64,000 nucleotides of DNA from Monomorium pharaonis (taxonomy: Eukaryota > Arthropoda > Insecta > Hymenoptera > Formicidae). The stretch covers positions 3,022,373 to 3,086,372 of the forward strand of contig NC_050470.1 of NCBI RefSeq assembly GCF_013373865.1, written 5' to 3'. Position numbers and translations under genes: made by a program. The notes beneath the pieces are model-generated. The model had not been told where the DNA came from and did not search any database. It was given only the letters and a program-made list of their open reading frames with translations. Shown here piece by piece: positions 1 to 12,700 of this stretch. Position 1 is the stretch's first letter, and the number at the start of each line of letters is the position of its first letter.

Positions 1-845
1 ACCTCGTCGTCGCAGCGACATGGGCGGATGTACGTCGAAGGATACAACGTCGGGCGACGAGTACGTATCCGTGAGGGAAAAGTCTTTCAGCGGGATGTGA
101 AAGAATCTGTGTCTCTTTCTCTCTTTCTCATTTGTTCTTCCCTCCATCTCATCCCCTTCCCGTTTCTCGCATCTCCCGACTTTCGTTGTCAGGAGTATCG
201 CTCGGGAGCAATTTGTTTTATCACAGGTGTATTTAATTGTGATGGTGTCTTTTAATGTGCTGAAATAAGGTACTCAGGCCCCGTTTGCAGCAATACAGAT
301 TTAACTTTAATCTCTGTTTAACTTGTTTTCTAATTTTAAAAATTCGAAAGATAGCAAGTTAAAGCAAGATTAAAATTAATGTACATGAATGCAAAAGCGA
401 GTCTTATAAAATTATTATCCGTAATAATCCGTATATTATATACAGAATGTGCCATTATTGCTAACGTATTCATGGACATTTTAAATGTGTATACAAAGAT
501 TTTGAGATTTGACGCATCTCTCTAACACAGTTTGTAAGAATAATTTAATATACAGGAGTCTTGATAAGGCTCTTAGACAGCCGAATACGACGATATCGGC
601 AACTTTCTAGGCTTACACTTTTTTTTTCCTCCTTAATTTTGTGTCTAACAAACTTGCCAGGCTGGTCTCTCGGGTTTATACGCAATGGTTTAACGCGACA
701 ATGCCCGCCCCGCATGTGTCTCGCGTAAAGGATCTTGCATGAGCTAGACTGTCTCGTCTGTTCTCATTTATCAAATCGACGCGACGATCGACGCATAATC
801 GTGTGTTTCTCGACGAGCGATGGGCAGCATATGCTCGTCGCTGGG
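1..845. other. gene-free upstream sequence
   Basis: No convincing coding sequence lies here. The stretches at 1-250 and 660-845 are richer in GC and CpG than the AT-rich part between them (about 290-650). Short open frames on both strands have no recognisable domain. The GC-richer part at 660-845 directly precedes the proposed arginine kinase leader exon and may hold its promoter. Confidence 0.5.
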
Positions 846-933
846 TATATGCGAGTCGGCGGAAGACCAACAAACTGAACAAACCAAACAACAAACCGAC
901 CAACAAACCGACGACGTCGATGATGACGTGTAC
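846..933 (+). promoter_or_regulatory. probable core promoter and non-coding leader exon of arginine kinase
   Basis: A TATATG element at 846-851 is followed about 25-30 bases later by a CAA/ACAAAC-rich, AUG-free stretch (about 871-915), typical of an insect 5' leader. It ends in good splice-donor matches, GTACGT at 930 or GTATGT at 934. The next coding exon opens with a strong acceptor (TTTGTTGCAG, ending at 2080) and has only 16 bases before its ATG, so an upstream leader exon must exist. Assigning this segment as that exon is inference from motif order; transcript data would settle it. Confidence 0.45.
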
Positions 934-2080
934 GTATGTTCATTCGGCCTTTGATCCTAGGATGCACTCCGTGAACTGCATTCGAACTTACCTTTAAAAT
1001 TGTAATAATCGTGAAATAATGTGAATTACGATAAATTTTACTAGAATTTAAGTAAATTTAATCAAATTATTTTCTATTATTAAGTAGATAAAATAGTAAT
1101 AATAGTAATGAATAATAAAAAGTTTTTTGAAATCTATGTTGTCGCAGTTATCATCTTAAAGATAAATTATTAAAGAAAATTCTCCATGTATATTCATTTC
1201 TCATACACCTTTGAGAATATAAATTAATTCAGAATAAAAAAAGAGTAATTAATACATACGTTCTCTTATAAACAGAGTTTTATTAAGTTATTAAATATCA
1301 TGTATACGTGATTGGTTTAACATTTAGTTTTAATTGAACGAGATGATTGTGATTGGCATTAGAAAATTTAATTGTTTTAACTGAGAAAAATTGTATTTAG
1401 ATTAAATTAAGGAAATTGTATAACTGTTATAATTGAATCTCTTCCGTTGTGAAATTTTCATTTATAGTGCATCCTAGGAATACAAGTGCACCGCGCACCA
1501 ACAACGAGGCACACGTGTTGCACCGAAAGAATTTTAGAAGCATACGTGAAGTAAATAGAAAAATATTGAAAACAAATGTGTAACAATATGGCGTCGCTGA
1601 AAAAAAAACGGAATACATTGCGCTAAATAATTTAGATCAGATTGACTCAATTTAATCAGATTAACATCAGATATTCAGATGTAACAGATGTTAAAATATT
1701 TTGCACTTGCAATAACACTGTGAATGCAATTGACTATAATATTTGCAACACATCCAGTTTTAATTAATATCTTCTCGATGTTCTGCACGCTGTAAAGAGA
1801 CCACAACAAGCAAGGCGAGCTAATGTCAATTAAAGTGTTAATTTTTAAATTGGGGTAATTTAATTCTAATACATTTTTTTAAATCCAATTAAATTAAAAA
1901 AGTCAAGTACAAATTTATTTTGTTAAGAAATTAAATGACTTTACATGAAAATGGACTTTGACTCCTTCAATTGAGTTTCATAAGTTTTATAAGAGTTTTA
2001 TATTCTTTTTTATTAATTTTATTATTATAAGAGAAAAATGTTTTATCTTTAACATGTGATTCTTTGACATTTTGTTGCAG
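934..2080 (+). other. probable first intron of arginine kinase
   Basis: AT-rich sequence with no coding features, bounded on the right by a pyrimidine-rich tract and the acceptor TTTGTTGCAG ending at 2080. The left boundary depends on the proposed leader exon. Confidence 0.5.
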
Positions 2081-2096
2081 TAAAAAAGGTAACAAT

Positions 2097-3603
2097 ATGG
2101 TGGACGCAGCCGTTTTGGACAAATTGGAGTCTGGCTTTGCGAAACTAGCCGAGTCCGACAGCAAATCGCTACTAAAGAAATACCTTACTAAGGAGATCTT
2201 TGATCAGCTCAAGACCAAAAAGACCTCATTCGGCTCCACTCTCTTGGATGTCATTCAGTCTGGTCTGGAGAACCATGACTCCGGCGTTGGTATCTACGCG
2301 CCCGACGCTGAGGCGTACACCGTCTTCGCCGAGCTCTTCGATCCTATCATCGACGACTACCACGGCGGCTTCAAGAAGACCGATAAGCATCCTCCCAAGG
2401 ACTTCGGTGACGTCGACTCCTTTGGCAATCTCGACCCTACCGTAAGATTCTCCTACAAATTTTATTTATGTTATTATAATACAAGTTTCTACATATATAA
2501 CAAAATAACATTAATACGATTAAATCTTAAAAATAACTATTAAATTATAATTAAAAATAAAATCTTGAAATATTTTTTTTTTTTTTTTTTATACAGGGTG
2601 AATACATTGTGTCGACCCGCGTGCGATGCGGCCGTTCCTTGGAGGGATATCCGTTCAACCCGTGTCTGACGGAGGCGCAATACAAGGAGATGGAAGAGAA
2701 AGTGTCCAGCACACTGTCGGGCCTCTCCGGTGAATTGAAGGGTACTTTCTACCCGCTCACCGGTATGAGCAAGGAAGTGCAGCAGAAGCTGATCGACGAT
2801 CACTTCCTCTTCAAGGAGGGTGATCGTTTCCTTCAAGCGGCGAATGCTTGCCGTTTCTGGCCCACCGGACGCGGCATCTTCCACAACGATGATAAGACCT
2901 TCCTGGTATGGTGCAACGAGGAAGACCATCTTCGCATTATCTCTATGCAGATGGGTGGTGATCTTGGACAGGTAATTATTCGACAAAAATAATTAAATCA
3001 AAATAATACATATTTATTTAGTAAGTATATATAACAGATTTTAACACAAAATGTCAAAAAAATGTCTTAAATTCCTTTTATAATGTCTTGGGAATTTATT
3101 TGAAAATTGTCTATTGTTTAAGTATATAAATATTAAATAGATATGACAATTTTTGTTAATATAAAGGACTTTCTAATTTATTATCAAATATAATTGAGCA
3201 ATACGATGTTATTATTCTGTCATATTCAAATACTAATTAATTCGTCGCTTATCAGGTATACCGGCGTTTGGTGACGGCGGTGAATGAAATCGAGAAGCGG
3301 CTGCCGTTCTCGCACAACGATCGGTTCGGCTTCCTGACGTTCTGCCCAACGAATCTGGGTACGACGGTGCGCGCCTCGGTGCACATCAAAGTCCCGAAAC
3401 TTGCAGCGAACAAGGCCAAGCTTGAAGAAGTCGCGGCCAAGTATAATCTGCAGGTGCGCGGCACTCGCGGCGAGCACACCGAGGCTGAAGGCGGCATCTA
3501 CGATATTTCCAACAAGCGCCGTCTTGGTCTGACCGAGTACCAGGCTGTGAGGGAGATGAACGATGGCATCGCCGAGCTCATCAAACTCGAGGCCAGCCTC
3601 TAA
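2097..3603 (+). CDS. Argk: arginine kinase (ATP:L-arginine phosphotransferase)
   Basis: Phosphagen kinase of invertebrate cytosol and muscle. It reversibly moves phosphate between ATP and arginine and so buffers ATP. Coding exons are 2097-2441, 2597-2971 and 3256-3603 with GT-AG introns, both in phase 0, giving 355 residues, which matches the insect family length (about 355-356). The first half is the all-helical N-terminal domain (about residues 1-100, ending in the conserved KHPPKDFGD stretch). The catalytic domain follows, with STRVRCGRSL near residue 120, ANACRFWPTGRGIF and the active-site CPTNLGT loop with its reactive cysteine at about residue 270. The flexible loop RGTRGEHTEAEGG is present near residues 308-320. 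The ATG at 2097 lies 16 bases after the acceptor and begins the family's MVDAAVLDKLE-type N-terminus. No damage is seen. Codons are GC-richer than the surroundings, as expected for a highly expressed gene. Identification is essentially certain. Confidence 0.97.
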
Positions 3604-3903
3604 ACTCGCCCCCGCCTCCCGATACACACCTCGTATTTGTTTATTCTCCCATCGTAGCCCCGTTGGACGTTACTGTATTATGTGACGTCACGCTGGAAGC
3701 TGTGTCTACGGCGTGAGGATTTTATTATGAGAATAAATCGCAAGAGCCTGATTTAGAAAATCGTTCAACGACGATCTAACGCCAGTGGGCATCGAGCTTG
3801 TCAGCTATTTTTCGCGATATATATATATCGTAATTAGCGCTGTCTGGTACGATGTAAGCTGCTCTCGCGCCGTATTTTTTCATTGACTTTTTTGTTTAAT
3901 AAA
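3604..3903 (+). promoter_or_regulatory. arginine kinase 3' UTR with poly(A) signals
   Basis: After the TAA stop the sequence stays moderately GC-rich. Canonical AATAAA hexamers occur at about 3733 and at 3898-3903, the latter at the point where composition drops to AT-rich. A further AATAAA at 4759-4764 closes a second GC-richer block (4100-4760) and could be a distal polyadenylation site giving a ~1.2 kb UTR. Which sites are used cannot be read from sequence alone. Confidence 0.6.
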
Positions 3904-6348
3904 AACATTCGTAACAAAAGAATAGTTACAATAAATTATCCTATTGAATACAGGATACAAATTTTTAAAGATAAATCCTATTTTGTTAATTTACATATGC
4001 TTTCTATTAATTTATATTACGTATGTATGATATCTGTTTGTCATTAATCAAAAATATGAAATAATTAACTGAATGAAAAGAGGTGAAATATGCGTTAAAA
4101 AGTAAGAAGGCTTTATGGAGACCGGCTTGCATCGCACTCCGCACGTTGTATTCGACAGAATTTTAGTTTCGTTCACTTGTTCCTTCTTTTTTTTTTTGTT
4201 CTTAGTAATGTAATTTCGAAATATCGGGAAGTGTTTTCTCGAGGCAATGCACTCGCGATTATTTCGTTTTTAATTCTTTCCTTTTTGTTTTATTGCAATT
4301 CGTTATTGATAATATATAGTTACGCGCGTTCACACACTTATTGTTAGTAGTGCTCTAGTAATAGTCCCCTGCAATTTGTCGTGATTGTCTAATTAAACGA
4401 GATAATGGGGGAAAAGAAAGGGAAAATGTCGTCGCTGTTTTAAAAGATACTCGTTTTACGACGACGGTTTTTAATTTGTCCGTGTTCTTGAGATCATCAC
4501 GGAACATCAAGGGTTGCGGGAGTGCTGTTCTCGGTGCTCTGCGATCTTCTAGTCTGCGAATGGGTGAAGAGAGCGACATTCATGTTTTTTCATTCTCTTT
4601 TTTACGACGGTAAGAGGTCAAGAAGGAACATCTGCGCGACGGATATTAACACGCACTACAAAACACGCGAACAAGCGTTGCGGCATATTACAGAGACAGT
4701 GTATTACCAACAGATTCGACAAGATGTACGATGAGAACACAAGTAATGAAACACGAAAATAAAAAGACGTACACATTATGTATTTTGTTGCATATTTTAC
4801 TCTCCCGATTTTACTTGGCTTTGTTCATTCCTAATACACTATTAAAATCCTGAGGACATCTATCAATCTTTTGAATTGATTGTCTTTATGACATTGTTAA
4901 AATATTTTTTATATCTTTTATCATAATTCATTGTTTTTTTAATTTAACCATTATAATCCATCGAGCAACTTATACAGTGAGATATATCTTAAATTTATAA
5001 TGTTGAAAAGTAGGATAAATATTAATTATATCTTCAGTTAAAAAAATTACTGATATAAGCAACATTGCTTGTAATACTATTTGTTATATATTTTATCGTA
5101 ATAAGAAAGATTATTTTTAAGATCTTGATTTTTTAGTTGAATCAATGATATATTTATTAAAATTTATAAAAGAGTTAATGATAAAAACAGGTTCGTACCG
5201 AAAGTTTTATTTCAAAATTAAACATGATAAAGATGGATTTTATCAACATGATCATTAACAAGTACATAAAACAAGTTTTTATTTACATATTAATTAACAT
5301 TAACACAATTGATATGATGTACTTGCGCCAAAGATCTTATTTCAATATCAAAAAGTACGTATAAACAAAATTAATTTTATTAAACTTTCAAGTTTATACA
5401 AATACGCAAAGCTCTTATGTGAGTGATGAAATATCCGCAAAATTTGAGATTACAGCTGCGCAGATTGCATACATTAAAAATGTTAGTTTTTTACATTGAT
5501 ACATATAATATTAATTTTCATCAAATAAAATATCGATACAAAGATAATACTTGGTAATTTATTATTTCTTAATGTTGATTTAGTAAGTTGGTTGTTTTTA
5601 TTTTGTGTACATACACGTGTAAGACATGCGATATTCGAAAGACAGTTTAGAAAAAATAAGCAATGTATAACAATTTAAATTGCTACACACTCGTACTGTG
5701 TTTATAATAAAATAGAGAGCTTTTTTCGAGATTAAACTTTATGCACAAGTTTAATTACATTTCTGTAATTACTTCTTTGCTCAACGCTAAAAGTATATCC
5801 AAATACATTTTAATTATATATATATATATATATAAGTAATAAGAATTATTCGTATAGCCGTTAAAAAATAGAATAATTGTCTAATATGCAATTATAGTTA
5901 TAATTAATCTCACAGTTCATGATTAACAGGATTCTATCCTAAGTATGTGTAAATGACGCTCAACTTAATTTACGTTGCATTACGTAGTTAAAAATCTTCT
6001 GAAGTATTTGATACATTACAAAATATCTTTAACGAAGATATAAATTAATATATTGATAAGTTACGCTTTAGTCTTCTTGTAAAAATTAAAATAGGTCGAT
6101 TTAAGGCTCCTGTTCAAAATACATGAAGTCCTAAAACAAAAAAATATATAAATAATGCATATATACCGTTGTATATTAAAAATTAACTGTATTTATATTA
6201 ATAGAATTTCGAATTTGGTTGAAATTTGCTTTATACAATTTAAACTTCTTAATTAAAATCAATTAACCAATATTAATATTAAAATAAAACTAATATTTGC
6301 AGCAATATTTTTTTCATCCGCTTTTCTCGAATCTCTTCGTATCTTTTC
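3904..6348. other. intergenic region between convergent arginine kinase and scramblase
   Basis: The part at 4100-4790 is GC-richer and may be distal arginine kinase 3' UTR. From 4800 to 6348 the sequence is very AT-rich, with a TA microsatellite near 5815-5835 and no coding features. It must contain the 3' UTR of the minus-strand scramblase, whose stop codon is at 6349. Confidence 0.6.
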
Positions 6349-9071
6349 TTAAATAAGGGTTTGTAGTATTTTCATAATACTTACTATCAAAAGACATGCC
6401 CCTAGCAGCACGGCTTTTATCTTCACGTCAAGATCGCGCGGAAAGTTAATGCCGAACGTATCGGAAACAGTAAACAATTCTCGAGCAAAGCCACTCCATT
6501 GCTTTCGAATCACACCAACACGACGTTTCCCATCCATAGATTTGACCTGCGAATTTGATCATTGATCGAGTCTGAGATTTCTAACGTTTTTTTGTATTTA
6601 AAAGTTGTAATTTATCGGTCTAATAATTGTTAGATTTGTAATATCATATTCATTATCATTTATTTTTAAATCTTTTACTTTATTAATTTCAATAATCTTT
6701 TCAAGGCTTTGAAGTTAGTTTCAAGACGAACAATTCAAAAAACGTTGATATAATATGTAATAATAATAATGATAAAATATTTGTAGAATAAATTCAATCA
6801 GATTTGTAGAATGTTGGATTACCTTAAAAATTACGTTAACACAGAAACGAATAAGAGGTCCTTTTATCATCAACACTGGTTGGCCGGATGCGTCACGAAT
6901 ATAGAACTTTGGTCGCCAAAGGCTCCATTCTTGAGTAACGCTGCCTAATAGAGTACTTCCAGAATACACTTCTAGAACCTACAAAAAAATTCGGTCAACA
7001 ACAAATAAAAAAAGTTATAATTATAAACCTAAAAAAAATTATCAATAATTTAGAATTTATTTCAAATTTTCTTACGTGTAAGTCATAATAAGGATTTATT
7101 CCAATTCCATTTAATCATGATCTAAATAAAATTAATTAAAGTTAATAAAACAAGTTCGAATATAATTATTTAGCAATTATATATATTTAACTTTTGATAT
7201 AATTCTATAGCTTTTTGAATGTATATTATAAATAAATAAATTATTTTCTAAAATAAGTGGATTTCTAAATAGGAAATTACATTATCTGTTCTTAACATTA
7301 TCTGCTTTTGTTCAAAGTGTATTGATCGAATTTTTCAACGGTCTTTCACAGGCAAACTTTTGTTAAAAAGTAAACTTGACAGATGGCTTGCACGTGTGAA
7401 GAAACTTTGGTAGATATGATACAGGACAGTAGTTCTCATCTCGCCAACTTATTAATCTTCCATCTTATATTTGTAATTGAATTTATACAAGAAAAAATTA
7501 TTTATAAATTTGAATTGCTATTTAATCAAAAATTCATCATTATAAATGGGAAATTAATTAAAGAAAAATACTTTGAATCATTATTTTCAGAATTTTTCTT
7601 ACACCAGAATTAAAAATTTTTTGTGATAAATTTAAATAGATATTAAATTGCAAACAAAGCATTTGCAACTAAATCTATGAATTAAATCTATAATTTATAT
7701 ATTTTTTAATCTAAATTCTAAAATCTACTTACATTAAATATTCTAAAATATCTAAAAGTTAATTGTTATGAACAATAATAAATTTATTAATTTTTGTATT
7801 AAAAAATTTAAATTTCTTGAAGTATAATATAACAATGGAAAATATTATTGATCTAATGTTATTAAGATATTTCATACGGCAATAATTATACATCAATTAT
7901 ATTAAAGAAAGATCAATGATAAAATTACCTGTAGATAACAAGGACAACAGCAACCGTCGCATCTGAAGGGTCGAACCATACGAAGAATCTCCCGATGATT
8001 TTTGTCGTAGATGGTGAATTCGCATGAACGATATTTTCCTAGACACAATCGCCAACAGATTCCTGATTCCTCGGCCATGTAATACACCGGCTCGCCCCTA
8101 TTATCCGTAATAACATATTTGTTCTTAGTTTCCCATCCAGTAAAAGCTAAAGAAAGATAACGCAAAATTAAAGTCAAATATAATAAATAATAATGCTTAA
8201 TATAGTAAATAATACACGCGAAAAAAATATCATTCTTGTGTTAAGAGTAGATGAAATTTGTTTATTTTTATTCTTTTTTAAATACAATTTTATAATAATC
8301 TCCTAAAAAGTATAAATTCTTTTTTTTATATATGACAATTTTTTTATATATGACAATAGATTTTACTAAAATTGGTTATAAGTATATTTTATAAGACAAT
8401 TATCACAAGAAAATATTCTTTAAAGATAACCATTATTAGGAAAAAAAGAAAATTAAGTAATCACTTTTCTCAACAGTATTACTATTTTTCTGTATGTATG
8501 CAATCTTACGTGTTTAAATATTAAATAGTAAATAGAGTTAAGTATAAAATAAAATACACAAGATAATATTATACTTATTAAGTGATAAGAAAATATTTAG
8601 GAATTCATAATGTAACTGCATCATATTGTAATTTTATAAAATTACAATTTATTATAGTAACTACTCATATATGCTATAATAAATATAAAATAGAGAAGAA
8701 AATGCAATTACGTATAAGAGTAAAATTCGATATTAATTCGATATTAATTATAATAATTTTCTAATTACATGATTACGTTATAAAATTATGCGTTTATCAT
8801 AATACAAATACATGAGGATACTATCGCACAAAGCAAATGTGACTTTGTTTACTCGGGAAGTAATCGTAAATCATACACTTGAGCTTCGTGGATCTGGAAT
8901 ACATATATTTGTGCGTACGAGTCAAAAAGAGAAGCGTTATATTTATATCTCTTGGCAGAGTCGAGTGCCTACCTTGAAGCAACTCAATTTTCTGGTTCAC
9001 GAAAAGATAATCAAGGCCCGTAAGGTATTCCAATCCGATTGGATATGTCATATTCGGTTGTGACCAACCAC
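6349..9071 (-). CDS. phospholipid scramblase (PLSCR family); N-terminus unresolved
   Basis: Membrane protein of the scramblase family, which moves phospholipids between bilayer leaflets or acts as a palmitoylated signalling adaptor. Four exons are read on the minus strand: 9071-8973, 8146-7929, 6978-6823 and 6546-6349, all with GT-AG borders and consistent phases (1, 0, 0). Recognisable family blocks in order are PIGLEYLTGLDYL, FTGWETKNKYV, the cysteine cluster CDGCCCPCYLQ (the palmitoylation-type site), VTQEWSLWRPKFYIRDA, RKQWSGFARELFT, FGINFPRDLDVKIKAVLLG, then a C-terminal membrane helix and stop. The first exon shown starts in mid-codon (upstream intron phase 1), so a proline-rich N-terminal exon may lie further upstream. 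The first in-frame ATG, at 9051, would otherwise serve as start. In the calcium-binding-like loop the first acidic position seen in human PLSCR1 is replaced by valine (VSDTFGINFPRD). The gene converges on arginine kinase. Confidence 0.92.
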
Positions 9072-9186
9072 CTGAAAGTATTCAAGTACAATGTTCAATC
9101 GGTGTTAATTCGATGCGTTATTATATTCGTTTAACATTATAATGATACAAATAACAAATAGTAATATAAATTATCTTAAATAAATA

Positions 9187-9220
<34 letters not shown>

Positions 9221-12200
9221 CTATAAGCAAAAATATCCTAACAAAAAAATTAATTTTAAAAAAAGATAAATATCAAATATATTAATCGTATTTATAATTT
9301 TTTAAAATCATGTAAGATTCTAACAGCACTATTAAAGAAAATATTACAATATAAATAACACAAGTAATATATATTGATTTTATTCTTAATCACATGTATA
9401 TTTATAACTTTCAGATTCACATGTTATATTTATAACTTTGAAATTCAGATTCAATTAATTAAGGTAACGTATAGCACATATATTACAGAATGCACCGTAA
9501 TACATAACAAATTGCGAAATGTGTGTTTGCAAAAGGGATTCTGCACCTCTGTTCCTCCTCCGTCAGAAATCTGCTATAGCCCTTCCTCTTAGACTTGTAA
9601 TAACGCGCCAATGTACTTTGACAGTATGTTCTCAGCCGTCTGCAGATTTGCTTCAGCCTAATTTTCCACGAAGTCTCAAAGTATTCGGATTCCGTTGCAC
9701 GTGTAAAACGCCGCATGTTTCAATATTATTCAATATAGATCGTACATTTATAGAGTAATACGCGTTCTTATCTCAATGCCTGAGATTGAAGATACATTTA
9801 TCATTGTAGGAACTAAAAATTTCGTTGCTTTACTGTATCACAATTATCACCATCTTAGAGATATTTACAGACATTATGTAATCAATGATTACAAAGGCTG
9901 AGAATTTAAACTTACAATGAGAAAATTGAAAGTCACTGTTCCAATCAGTGGCTTCAGGACTTCGTCACTTTTGCTTGAAGTTCTTCTCAAACTTTTGCTT
10001 GAAAAAGGCGTCGTTCTTAAGATTCTGAACTCGTCCACAAACTCGGTTCTCACTTTCTCAGTTTCAAAATTTGATCACCAATATCCGTCATCTGCTATCG
10101 CAACTGTTAATCTCACGAAAATAACTGTTGCGCTAACCGTTCCGATCTGAGACGTTTACCAACAGCATTGGCGAGTTATCGTAATTTGCTGCGTTCGGCA
10201 CCCTCCGCAAGACGCAGGAGATAAAGCTTTTTCCGCAAGAATCCTCGTTTGCCCCCGGCTTGAGTTTCCCTCTTTTCTTTCATTTATCGTTATTGGGAGA
10301 TAAATATAGGGAATAATACGATACATCTTGAAGCTACGTCGCAAACATCAAGTGCCGCATACCCGTTTTCCATACGTTAAGAAAATTAATACAATAAAAA
10401 ATTCACAATCTGCTGCCAATACTTCTCTCCAAGAAAATTGTCTGTCAAAAAGGTCAAAGAGTAATTTGATCTGTTGATCACTTTAATAAACTTACTTTTC
10501 TGTTTTGTTTTACATTTCTGACATCCGGAATATACACAGATCTTCAGTTGTGTACTTCTTTATTCGTTTTCCAAGGTCCAATTTTAATTTGTTTCTTTTA
10601 TCTTTTCGTTCATCTCTTCACCAAGTTGTTTTTCTTTACCTCTTCTTATCACTAGCCAGGTAAAAGCCAAACAAATACACTGGTAGACTCTGACTGATCG
10701 TCACACTGCACTGTCACGTCGGCGCTTATCAGAATCAGTTTTACAATTCAGATGTTCATGCGGCATGCGGTATAATCTTTTTATCTTCTCGGTATAAAAT
10801 GTTTAATATAAAAACATATACAAATATGTATAAAATATGTGCATGTTTGTTTATACGTTTTTTTTTTTGTAAAATTGTTTGATAAAAAAATAATAGTTTC
10901 CTATTTTATAAATCATAAATATATATATGATTATACATGGGCAATTTTTTTTATTTCTCCACATTTAACTTTTTGTAAAAAAAAAACAAAACAATGTAAT
11001 ATTATTCTTTCAATTAGTTTTTGTCTTTTCAATACAATTATTTTTTTTTGTTTCAAACAGAAATTTAACAAAAAAAAAACTAGTATAAACATATATGGAC
11101 ATAGCTTATATACACTCATGTATGTTTTTATATGAAAAATTTTTTACCGGGTTATATCTTGGATAGAAACAATACGGCAAATGGGAACGCGATGCGCCCG
11201 CGAAGATCGAAAAGTTCGGCGTCATCGTACAAATACGAGTGATAACGTCGTATACCGTCTGGATGACGATGATACGCGACGACCACCGAGGACGGTCATT
11301 ATCTACTTTACACTGATCGTCGCTCTCAACAAACGGTAACCAACTATCATTGGAAGACACCGCCTTCCACGTAGATCGCATGATTGGGACGTGATAGCGT
11401 ACACAGAGCTCGAATTTCTCGTGGTGAACCGCAATTACGCGCGATAGCAGCAATGCTTGGATCCCATGATCATTGATGTGGAGAATCACGAATGTCCTCC
11501 GACCGTGCCTATCGTAATTAAACGGGCACGAAACAGACGCGTTCCGTGCTAATAGCGCGTTTAGGCCAGTATTATATAAGCTGCATTAGTTAAAAATTAG
11601 CAATTATAATTTATACGTTGTTTCTTTAATTTTTGTAAAAGTATTTGCTGACAATTCTTGATTTTCTTTCAAGTTTCAGTTGAAACGAAAATTCTAGATT
11701 ATAGAATTTTTTAAATAAAGCCTTGAAATAAAGTCATTTTATTATACGCATTTTGTTCCACATCCATAATCAATAATCACAACAATCTTAAAATATTTTT
11801 AAATCTTATCTTAATAAATATTTTAATTATTTTAAAAAAATAATATAAACTAAATAGCATATGATAATCTGTTTGCAATACGCGGAATAATTAAATTAAA
11901 GAAAAAGAGGAAAAGAATTGCAAATATAATTATTAAAATTAAATTATAATTTTCAAGCGCGACGTATGACGTAACATAGCGCTTTATTTTTTTTATATTA
12001 ATTACATATAAATCGAATACCAATTGTCGTACATGAATAACACCTGTTTAAAATGATATTCTATTCATGTAGAAAGTGCCGTGAATAAATTAGACAGATG
12101 TGGTTCGACAGGTGGCGATAAAACTTTCGTGGTGTCGCATTTCGCAGCCGGAAAAAGTGACTCAACGTGTTCGAAGAAGCAAGCAAATATGTTCGTATAC

Positions 12201-12289
12201 AATCGTAAAGGTGTGATAATTAAGTCAATAATTTCTTAACATTATTTTCTCTATTTCTTATAAAAACAGAGAAATTGCCCGGCGATGAC
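9072..12289. other. upstream region of scramblase; no recognised gene
   Basis: Contains a TA microsatellite (about 9192-9222) and GC-richer islands at 9480-9730, 9900-10350, 10660-10790 and 11140-11580. On the minus strand the 9916-10190 island ends in a strong donor (GTAAGT at 9913-9908) and could be a 5' leader exon of the scramblase. It carries only a very short upstream frame, and joining it to the 9071 acceptor puts a stop upstream, so it would be non-coding. Open frames in the islands have no recognisable domains. Confidence 0.4.
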
Positions 12290-12700
12290 GCAAACTTTTA
12301 GGTCGGCGCTAATCGTGACAGTTAACTAATGCTCCTCGATATCAACCCGTACACTTTTAACGTATCTTTATTTATGCCAGCTAATTAGCTAGTATCTAAA
12401 AAAGGCGCCGGGAAATGCTAATCCAGCTAAGTGAACCTTACGAATGCAGTCTGCCCCCGAGGAATTACCGGGTCAAATAAATTTTCTTCCTCTCCGTTTG
12501 GATTCGAGGCGTCGAGAAAAGAGCAGAGAAATGCGGTAATCAGGCCGAATTAACTACCGCCGTCGTGGCTGACTCTAAATATTAACGAGTTAAGTGGGTT
12601 TTCATTCTCTCGTTTTAGCCACAGTTACGACGAGGAATCTAATCTAACCGGGAATCTAATTGAAGCTACAGACACGCGTACAGGTGAAACTCCACTGTTA
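12290..12700. promoter_or_regulatory. candidate enhancer rich in homeodomain-type sites
   Basis: A ~400 bp GC-balanced block in AT-rich surroundings, without an open frame. It has many TAAT/ATTA cores, including the near-palindrome GCTAATTAGCTAG at about 12378-12393, a TAATCC (Bicoid/Otd-type) site in GCTAATCCAGC, and repeated GGAATCTAAT motifs near 12635-12662. The clustering and composition suggest a conserved regulatory element. Cross-species alignment was not possible, so this is a hypothesis. Confidence 0.35.

Noticed and set aside
2540..3627. Minus-strand frames of 127-148 codons across arginine kinase
   Set aside because: Antisense shadows of the GC-rich coding exons; the plus-strand frame has all kinase motifs.
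9917..10150. 77-codon plus-strand frame upstream of the scramblase
   Set aside because: No recognisable motif. The opposite strand ends in a strong splice donor, so the island is more likely an untranslated exon of the minus-strand gene.
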